Of a stretch of DNA of 12,003 bases, positions 7,161-12,003 are shown piece after piece. Numbering within the stretch: position 1 is the stretch's first letter; each line of letters begins with the position of its first letter. Both the position numbers and the translations under genes were made by a program. The notes under the pieces were generated by a model. The model ran no database searches. It saw only the letters and a list, made by a program, of their open reading frames with translations, and was not told where the DNA came from. Source of the stretch: JBGPRB01 sp964422155 (GTDB taxonomy: Bacteria; Chloroflexota; Dehalococcoidia; Dehalococcoidales; RBG-16-60-22); contig CAYQZZ010000062.1 in assembly GCA_964422155.1 (NCBI GenBank), positions 1-12,003 of the forward strand. Reading direction: 5' to 3'.

Positions 7161-7189
7161 ATAATAGACCTACAGCCTATTGAAGTCAA
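7161..7189 (-). promoter_or_regulatory. Sigma70-like promoter of the 135-residue membrane protein
   Basis: On the minus strand the -35 box is TTGACT (7189-7184, 5/6), the spacer is 17 bases and the -10 box is TATTAT (7166-7161, 5/6). The start point would be near 7154, about 46 bases before the ATG. Confidence 0.65.
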
Positions 7190-7246
7190 CCACTGTGGAA
7201 GTTAAACTGACAGTGTATCTCCTGTGAGGTGTCTCAAACATAAAAC

Positions 7247-7266
7247 TGGCAGCGGGTGGATTTGAA
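7247..7266 (-). repeat. tRNA-3'-end-like 20-bp direct repeat, copy 2
   Basis: Exact copy of 6651-6670, 596 bases away in the same orientation. Here the T-loop side diverges immediately (AATTCAAATCC), so only the tRNA tail is shared. It lies in the otherwise gene-free 7109-7378 interval. Confidence 0.7.
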
Positions 7267-7378
7267 TTCGTTTTTTCATACAGAGATTTAATTAACAACA
7301 AAAGCCCTCGATTAGAGATAGAGAATTGTCTAAGAAAACGTTATCCTAATGTTAAGTTTAAAAGGAGGTCAAGAAAAT

Positions 7379-8446
7379 ATGTCAACATCAAAGCGCGCCG
7401 GTAAAGCTCAAACTGTATTAGGCTGGATTGAAGGTGAAGACCTCGGGATTACACTTCCTCATGAGCACCTGCTTTGTGATGCCAGATTTAACTTTTCGGA
7501 GCCAGCCAAAGCTAGCGAAAAGGCTCTGGCCTATAAACCAGTCAGCATGGAAATCCTCAGTTGGCTCCGATACCACCCTTCTGAAAACTTAGAGAATTGC
7601 CAGGCATTTGACGAAAAAGAAGCTATAGATGAGGCTAGGCTCTTTAAAAAAGCCGGAGGAAGCACCATCGTCGATGCTTCCAGCATTGGTCTTGGTCGCA
7701 ATCCCGAGGCGTTAGCGCGCATTTCCCAGGCTACAGGTCTTAATGTAATTATGGGGTCGGGCTATATGGTTCATCGTTGCCACCCGCCAAATATGTCCGC
7801 CAAGACTGAGGGTGAGATTACTGAAGAAATTGTGCGGGATATTAATATTGGAGCAGACAATACGGGAATACGTGCTGGAATTATAGGAGAAATTGGTGCC
7901 TCATGGCCTCTGCATGATAACGAAAGGAAGTCACTTCGAGCATCTGCTCACGCTCAGAGAATTACCGGGGCACCACTGAACATACACCCTGGCCGCATAA
8001 ATAACCAATCGGTATTGGAAATAATTGAAATACTAAGAGACGCCGGGGCTGACCTATCACGTACCGTTATGAGCCACGTGGAACTACGAATCCGCGACCA
8101 TGACGTGCGTTGTCAAGTAGCCAAAGCGGGCTGCTATATCGAATACGATTGTTTTGGGTGGGAAGGCCATGTTCCCTTGTCTCTTTACCGGGATACTGAT
8201 CTTAACCTTCCCAACGACATACAGCGTATTCATGAAATCATGCAGCTCATTGAAGAGGGGTACCTTGATCGAATTCTAATATCTCAAGATATCTGGCCAA
8301 AGTCCTGGCGAACCCTTTATGGTGGCTGGGGATTTGCTCACATTTCTAATTACGTAACACCTGCGATGTTGAGAGAAGGTATGAGCCAAGAACAGATAAA
8401 TACGATTATGATCGAAAATCCAAAACGGTTACTCTGCTTCGTTTGA
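7379..8446 (+). CDS. Phosphotriesterase-related metal-dependent hydrolase (amidohydrolase superfamily)
   Basis: A 355-residue protein. ATG 7379 is chosen because AAAGGAGG lies 10 bases before it; the in-frame ATG at 7349 lies upstream of that site. The binuclear metal ligands of the phosphotriesterase fold are visible: H28 and H30 (LPHEHLL), E171 in GIIGEIG where true phosphotriesterases have a carboxylated lysine, H203 (NIHPGR), H233 (SHVELRIRD) and D304 (SQDIWPKSW). The glutamate substitution is known in phosphotriesterase homology proteins, so this is more likely a lactonase- or esterase-like enzyme than an organophosphate hydrolase. There is no signal peptide, so it is cytoplasmic. It stands alone, convergent with the repeat protein at 8508. 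The natural substrate is unknown. Confidence 0.92.
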   Translation: MSTSKRAGKAQTVLGWIEGEDLGITLPHEHLLCDARFNFSEPAKASEKALAYKPVSMEILSWLRYHPSENLENCQAFDEKEAIDEARLFKKAGGSTIVDASSIGLGRNPEALARISQATGLNVIMGSGYMVHRCHPPNMSAKTEGEITEEIVRDINIGADNTGIRAGIIGEIGASWPLHDNERKSLRASAHAQRITGAPLNIHPGRINNQSVLEIIEILRDAGADLSRTVMSHVELRIRDHDVRCQVAKAGCYIEYDCFGWEGHVPLSLYRDTDLNLPNDIQRIHEIMQLIEEGYLDRILISQDIWPKSWRTLYGGWGFAHISNYVTPAMLREGMSQEQINTIMIENPKRLLCFV

Positions 8447-8507
8447 GAACTATACCTTTCAAGCCTATGTAAGCCAAGTTACTCCCCATAGGGGCTCACA
8501 GAAGCGG

Positions 8508-10181
8508 TCAGGGTACAGACTTGATGAAGGTGGCGGTGACGTTCTTGCTGGCATTCATCATGATAGTGATTGGGGTAACATTGCCGGAGGCATCGCTGCT
8601 CCACTGGTCGAAAACATAGCCTGTAGCCGGGATAGCGGTAAGAGTAACGTCGCTGCCCTCATCGTAAGTGCCGCTGCTGGGAGAGATGGAACCGCCTTCT
8701 GCGGGACTCACCGAAGTCGTCAGGGTATAAACTTTGATGAAATTGGCAGTGACGCTCTTGTCGGTATTCATCGCGATGGTGACCGGGGTAACTGTATCTG
8801 AGACATCACCGCTCCAGCGGTCGAAACGATAGCCCGAAGCCGGGCTGGCGGTAAGGATAACGCTGCTGCCCTCATCGTAAGTGCCGCTAACCGGAGAGAC
8901 GGCTCCTCCATCTGTTGGGTTTGTTGCCGTTGCGAGGGTGTAAACCTTGATAAAGGTAGCACCGATGCTCTTGTTGGTGTTCATCGTGACGGTAACAGAA
9001 GTTATTTTATCGGAGACGTCACCGCTCCAGCGGTCGAAACGATAGCCCGAAGCCGGGCTGGCCGTGAGTACGGTGATTGCATCTTTGGTGTACCTGTCGT
9101 CCGTCCCGGGGGCGGGATTCACAGACACCGAACCTCCAGTGAAGTTCGTGCTTGAACCCACCACCGCCTGGTTATTAACGGTCAATAAGAAACGCGGCTC
9201 GAAGGTCACCGCGACATGTTTATCGCTGCTTATCGTTATCGTGGCGGGATTGGATGTATCTTTGCCGGTGCCGGTCCAGTTTTTCCAGCCGTAACCCGGC
9301 TCCGGACTGGCGGTAAGCGTGACTTTGGTGCCATAAGCGTATTTACCGTCGTCCCCGGGAGCAGGGTTCACAGTCACCGAGCCTTCCGTAAAGCTTACAA
9401 CCGGGCTGATAACCAGCTGGTTGCTTACCATGAGCCAAAAGCGCGGCTCGAAGTTAACTGTTACATTCTTGTTGCTGCCGCTCATGGTTACCTTGGTCGG
9501 ATTGGATGTGTCCTTGCTAGTGCCTGACCAGCCTTTCCAATCGTAGCCGGAATCCGATTGGGCGGTGAGTATAACTTCGGTGCCGCTGGTATATTTACCG
9601 TCGCCATCGGGAGCGGGGTTGACTGAAACCGAGCCTTCGGTAAAGCTCACGAAGGAGCCGATAACCAGTTGATTGTTGATAATCAGCGAGAAACGCGGTT
9701 CGAAGTTCACCTTTATCTGTTTATCCTTACTCATAGTTAACATGGTAGGGTTGGCTGTGTCGTCACCGGTGCCTGACCAGCCTTTCCAGTCGAAGCCTGA
9801 GCTTGGATTAGCGGTGAGGGTAACTACAGTGTTCTTGATATATAAGCCGTTGCTCTGAGGCGCAGGATTCACCGATACCGACCCTGCGTTTAAGTTGACG
9901 CTGGTGCTTGTCACTTTCTGCCCGTTAATGGTAAGAGTTATTGCTGGTGCCCTGGTAACAAAGAAGCCTATCGCGGCGAAAACGACCACCAGCAGGATGA
10001 TAAGCAGCCACCATTTCTTGTGCAGGAAATAGAGCCGCAGCAGGGTATACATTGCGCTTAAAGAAATCAGCGTTACGATACCCAGTACAACATCGCGCAA
10101 CTGGAAAAAAATATAGGAAACGAGACCCACGATTAAAGGAATCCAGAAATATGTTATTGCCTCTTGCAGAAACTTCTTCAT
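8508..10181 (-). CDS. Membrane-anchored surface protein with six InlB-B-type repeats
   Basis: A 557-residue protein from ATG 10179-10181 (GGAAG about 6 bases upstream); a TTG four codons earlier is possible. Three hydrophobic segments lie at about 8-26, 31-53 and 57-75, which places the C-terminal part outside. Residues 81-553 hold six tandem beta-rich repeats of the divergent InlB B-repeat type: a valued small-residue start (GSVSVNPAPG or GGSISPSSGTYDEG), then LTAxPxxGYxFDxWSG, and a final V(T)xxF strand. Repeats 1-3 (about 82 residues) have WKGWSGTGxDTxNPT. Repeats 5-6 (about 70) have RFDRWSGDVSD. Repeat 4 begins like the first type and ends like the second. Such repeats occur in cell-surface adhesion or structural proteins. 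No catalytic domain or sorting signal is seen. It has its own promoter. Confidence 0.88.
   Translation of the reverse strand: MKKFLQEAITYFWIPLIVGLVSYIFFQLRDVVLGIVTLISLSAMYTLLRLYFLHKKWWLLIILLVVVFAAIGFFVTRAPAITLTINGQKVTSTSVNLNAGSVSVNPAPQSNGLYIKNTVVTLTANPSSGFDWKGWSGTGDDTANPTMLTMSKDKQIKVNFEPRFSLIINNQLVIGSFVSFTEGSVSVNPAPDGDGKYTSGTEVILTAQSDSGYDWKGWSGTSKDTSNPTKVTMSGSNKNVTVNFEPRFWLMVSNQLVISPVVSFTEGSVTVNPAPGDDGKYAYGTKVTLTASPEPGYGWKNWTGTGKDTSNPATITISSDKHVAVTFEPRFLLTVNNQAVVGSSTNFTGGSVSVNPAPGTDDRYTKDAITVLTASPASGYRFDRWSGDVSDKITSVTVTMNTNKSIGATFIKVYTLATATNPTDGGAVSPVSGTYDEGSSVILTASPASGYRFDRWSGDVSDTVTPVTIAMNTDKSVTANFIKVYTLTTSVSPAEGGSISPSSGTYDEGSDVTLTAIPATGYVFDQWSSDASGNVTPITIMMNASKNVTATFIKSVP
8806..8849 (-). 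repeat. 44-bp exact repeat inside the surface-protein gene, copy A
   Basis: Identical to 9019-9062, 213 bases (71 codons) away. It encodes the ASPASGYRFDRWSGD segment of repeat 5. Identity at nucleotide level points to recent duplication or gene conversion. Confidence 0.85.
9019..9062 (-). repeat. 44-bp exact repeat inside the surface-protein gene, copy B
   Basis: Identical to 8806-8849. It encodes the same segment at the end of repeat 4, exactly where repeat 4 switches from the first repeat type to the second. Confidence 0.85.
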
Positions 10182-10281
10182 TCTATCTTCCAAAACCTCA
10201 GGATGCTATACCGGTATGCTCCTCAATAATCATGAATAATACTCTGTGGCCTGTGCACATAACTAAGGGTAGCTGATATCT

Positions 10282-10310
10282 ATTATAATACTGCAACAGG
10301 GTTGAGTCTA
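10282..10310 (-). promoter_or_regulatory. Sigma70-like promoter of the surface-protein gene
   Basis: On the minus strand the -35 box is TAGACT (10310-10305, 4/6), the spacer is 17 bases and the -10 box is a perfect TATAAT (10287-10282). The leader would be about 95 bases. Apart from the two promoters, I see nothing else in the gene-free stretch 10182-10502. Confidence 0.55.
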
Positions 10311-10399
10311 ATCAGTAGAATTAGCCAGTGTTTACTGAGAGTAGGAGACCAAGATAGCAAAGAGGAAACTGAGGCAAGGAGGCGAGCAGACAGCCTGAA

Positions 10400-10429
10400 T
10401 TGACAAAAATCAGGGGAAGGTCGTATCAT
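10400..10429 (+). promoter_or_regulatory. Sigma70-like promoter of the 205-residue protein
   Basis: The -35 box is a perfect TTGACA (10400-10405), the spacer is 18 bases and the -10 box is TATCAT (10424-10429, 5/6). The start point would be near 10436, about 67 bases before the start codon. Confidence 0.65.
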
Positions 10430-10502
10430 TTTGGCGTCATCGATTTAGTTAAAGCGACGGAAGCATTACAGCACTAATACTAATTTAGGGGGTAATAGTA
10501 GA

Positions 10503-11120
10503 GTGATGAAAAGGCGAGACGAGCTCCTTCAGGGTCCCAAGGAGAAAGCAATTGAAGCGCTTAATCAGAATAAAAAGGCGCAAACCTTAAAGTATATCCA
10601 TGAATTATATGAGGAATTCCGACCTATCCATGATAGATACGTGGAGAGCATAAATTCGTTATTAACGTTCGTTTCCCAAAGGCTCGGGGAGGAAGCAGTT
10701 GCCGAAGCCGCCCAGTACTATGTTGAACAAACCGCCACCGGCATGTTTGCCCGAATGAAAACGTTAAACCATGAACAACTGGTCAAGGTATTCACCGACC
10801 TGCATAGGAAGCACTACAACCGCTTTTATGTGGAAGAGAACAACGATAAGACCGTAATCACGATAGTGGAATGCAATGTCGGCGCCAGATTACTAAAGGA
10901 TGGCATCGCTCAGCGGGAAGGCGGCCTGACCAAGAAGGCATGGCACTGGTCTTTCAACCGTACTGGAGTCCCTTATTATTGTATCCACGCTCATGTCTTC
11001 AACAATCTCTTCCAGAGGCTCGGGGTACCCGTGGTGGTCGAATGGGGAAAACAATACGATGACGAAGGAAAGGCCACAGATGAACCCTGCCGTTATATCA
11101 TTCGTAAGACAATTAACTAG
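10503..11120 (+). CDS. Conserved-looking soluble protein of unknown function, Cys/His-rich C-terminal half
   Basis: A 205-residue soluble protein. GTG 10503 is 10 bases after AGGGGG; the adjacent ATG 10506 is an alternative start. The N-terminal half (1-105) is helical and charged (MKRRDELLQGPKEKAIEAL and onward). The C-terminal half is alpha/beta with C124 (IVECNVGARL), then WHWSFNRTGVPYYCIHAH (147-164) containing C160, H162 and H164, and finally DEPCRYIIRK with C196. The cluster of conserved-type Cys and His residues suggests a metal, heme or thiol site, but I do not recognise the family and assign no reaction. It is a single-gene unit with its own promoter and a terminator just after the stop. 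Confidence 0.85.
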   Translation: MMKRRDELLQGPKEKAIEALNQNKKAQTLKYIHELYEEFRPIHDRYVESINSLLTFVSQRLGEEAVAEAAQYYVEQTATGMFARMKTLNHEQLVKVFTDLHRKHYNRFYVEENNDKTVITIVECNVGARLLKDGIAQREGGLTKKAWHWSFNRTGVPYYCIHAHVFNNLFQRLGVPVVVEWGKQYDDEGKATDEPCRYIIRKTIN

Positions 11121-11121
11121 C

Positions 11122-11155
11122 GGTTGGGATTCCCACCAACCACAAGTTATTTTTT
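11122..11155 (+). terminator. Rho-independent terminator after the 205-residue gene
   Basis: A GGTTGG (11122-11127) / CCAACC (11136-11141) stem with an 8-base loop begins just after the TAG at 11118-11120 and is followed by a T-tract (TTATTTTTTC from 11147). The stem is short, and the T-tract begins five bases after it. Confidence 0.6.
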
Positions 11156-11217
11156 CTTCATCTCAACCCTAGGTATAAATCCCGAGAATCTGAAGAAGAT
11201 TAGAAGGAGGTACTTTC

Positions 11218-11577
11218 ATGTCTAACAGAAACGTTACAGCTGCATTTATCACATACTGTATAGCCCTTGTTATATCGTGGTTTATTTGGGGGCATACGAC
11301 CAACCACATCTGAAGCGCATGGCTATTCTTGGTTTTACTACTAGCTGGCATTATCGTTTTCATTTCAATGATAATTAGTTCCCTTCGAAATAATACCTTT
11401 GACAGTAATTTACTATTCGCCGTAGCGGGCGTGGTTTTCTTTGACCTTTTTCTACTTGGTTCAGTTGGCGATATAGGCTTATCGGTTCTTGCGATATTAG
11501 CATATATCTTTAGTGGTTTTCTTCTCCTTCTTCTGATTTTTACAGCAGTGCGTTATTTCCTGCATCAAGCCCCTTAA
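11218..11577 (+). pseudogene. Small polytopic membrane protein split by an in-frame TGA
   Basis: ATG 11218 with AGAAGGAGG 6-7 bases upstream opens a frame that reads 31 residues to TGA 11311-11313. It then continues open in the same frame to TAA 11575-11577, for 119 codon positions in all. Hydrophobic segments at about 7-25, 34-54, 66-81 and 88-112 make one plausible four-helix protein. The downstream part has no ribosome binding site and only a TTG (11329) near its beginning, so it would not be started well by itself. TGA is a normal stop elsewhere in the window (4091, 8444), so recoding as Trp is unlikely. Either it is a nonsense-mutated gene or sequencing error, or a genuine 31-residue membrane peptide followed by a decayed tail. 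Confidence 0.6.
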
Positions 11578-11655
11578 TAAAACCAGAAAACCAATAGCGA
11601 ACAATATCAATACGAGAACCAAAGGAACGATTTGGGGTATTTCAATTGTATCCAT
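11497..11655 (-). CDS. Candidate 52-residue single-pass membrane protein, antisense-overlapping the split gene
   Basis: ATG 11653-11655 has GGAGGGAGAA directly upstream. The product starts MDTIEIPQIVPLVLVLILFA, has one hydrophobic helix (about 8-28) and a Lys-rich tail (KNQKKEKKTTKD) ending in IC, with a Cys pair at 37-38. The helix-coding part lies mostly in the space after the plus-strand gene, and the tail overlaps that gene's last 81 bases. The layout resembles the other small membrane proteins of this window, but sequence similarity is not evident. Not recognised. Confidence 0.45.
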   Translation of the reverse strand: MDTIEIPQIVPLVLVLILFAIGFLVLLRGLMQEITHCCKNQKKEKKTTKDIC

Positions 11656-12003
11656 TTCTCCCTCCTAAAACTAATTAGGCACTCTATACAAGGAAGAGTG
11701 AACTTTGCCCTTTTTGTGGAAGGTTTACATTTCTGCCCGTATCGTATAAAATTGAATGGATTTTTATTTTTAATTTTAAGGTTTGCTCTTACCTTTCTGT
11801 GCCCGGTGTAGGCATTCTGGGGCGGCCGGGGCCAGTTTAAGTGGTTTAGTGACTCCTGATTATCAGGTTAGCAATATGAGGTTGAGAAAATGAGAAAAAT
11901 AGGACCGTCCCTTAAATCTCCTAACTCTCCAAAATCTTTCTTGGAAAGGGGCTGGGTCATTGCCAACCATATCTTGGTATCCTTCCATGTGGCTTTTATC
12001 TCA
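11656..12003. other. Right-end stretch without a supported gene
   Basis: Contains an AT-rich run (about 11750-11780), a short GC-rich patch (11821-11833), a CCTGAT-T-ATCAGG inverted repeat at 11855-11867 and a GGAC-C-GTCC near-palindrome around 11907-11915. An ATG at 11890 opens a frame to the edge (38 codons, MRKIGPSLKSPNSP at the start). It has only a moderate AGG upstream and no recognisable content, so I do not call it a gene. Confidence 0.5.

Larger units (their letters stand above)
8511..9941 (-). repeat. Tandem InlB-B-like protein repeats (six units)
   Basis: Unit boundaries by residue of the 557-residue protein: about 81-163, 165-246, 248-329, 331-411, 413-482 and 484-553. Shared landmarks are the Trp in the W[ST]G/WSGDVSD segment and the closing F of the last strand before the linker (EPRF in units 1-3, IKVYTL in units 4-5). 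Confidence 0.8.

Noticed and set aside
8464..8494. CCTATG/CATAGG and CCCC-ATA-GGGG stems between the converging phosphotriesterase-related and surface-protein genes
   Set aside because: The stems are short and mutually exclusive, and no T-tract follows on either strand, so I do not call a terminator.
11311..11313. TGA as a selenocysteine or reassigned Trp codon
   Set aside because: No convincing stem-loop follows the TGA by eye, TGA is a normal stop in other genes of the window, and a selenocysteine in a membrane loop of such a protein has no known precedent that I can name.
11319..11380. ATG at 11319 as start of a separate small plus-strand protein
   Set aside because: It closes after 19 codons, has no SD and lies in a different frame from the membrane-protein reading.
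11900..11920. GGACCGTCC near-palindrome resembling REP-type or IS200-associated ends
   Set aside because: Single short copy in the window, no transposase gene and no second end, so too weak to call.

Overview
The window looks like a piece of a bacterial scaffold from an anaerobic, probably environmental (metagenome-type) genome. It has a 100-N scaffold gap at 6486-6585, moderate GC, standard stop codon use, strong GGAGG-type ribosome binding sites and several sigma70-like promoters. The gene mix (cytoplasmic Mo-bis-MGD oxidoreductase, SDR, UxaA-family dehydratase, nitrilase, phosphotriesterase-related hydrolase, many tiny membrane proteins) would suit a Chloroflexota (Dehalococcoidia-like) organism, but that is a guess from gene style, not something the sequence proves.

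Left part, 1-4093. On the minus strand a promoter at 2797-2825 drives an SDR (GTG start, 2767-1982). Five bases later follows a large molybdopterin oxidoreductase (1976 to beyond the left edge, 658 residues visible). Divergently, a UxaA-family large subunit (2936-4093) is read from its own promoter. The 168-bp divergent intergenic region carries a perfect 18-bp palindrome lying on the SDR -10 box, a likely operator.

Middle, 4179-6377. A minus-strand series runs, in transcription order: two paralogous 55- and 57-residue single-helix membrane proteins, a 78-residue two-helix membrane protein, a nitrilase, and a 63-residue ORF whose start overlaps the nitrilase stop. The small paralogs are the most intriguing item here. 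They are too short for ordinary gene calling, carry excellent ribosome binding sites and share a core LFPAAFVW motif encoded with different synonymous codons. The scaffold gap lies just upstream of them, so more copies could be missing.

Right of the gap, 6586-8446. A 135-residue three-helix membrane protein with a good promoter is bracketed by an exact 20-bp direct repeat that reads on the minus strand like a tRNA 3' end (T-loop plus acceptor arm). Then comes a phosphotriesterase-related metal hydrolase on the plus strand.

Right end, 8508-12003. A membrane-anchored protein with six tandem InlB-B-type repeats is followed by a divergent 205-residue protein of unrecognised family, which has its own promoter and terminator. 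Next is a small polytopic membrane gene split by an in-frame TGA, with a candidate 52-residue membrane protein convergently overlapping its end. The last 350 bases hold no convincing gene.

No CRISPR array, complete tRNA/rRNA or transposase gene was seen. Novelty, if any, lies in the tandem small membrane proteins next to the nitrilase, the tRNA-tail repeats, and the split membrane gene with its antisense partner.
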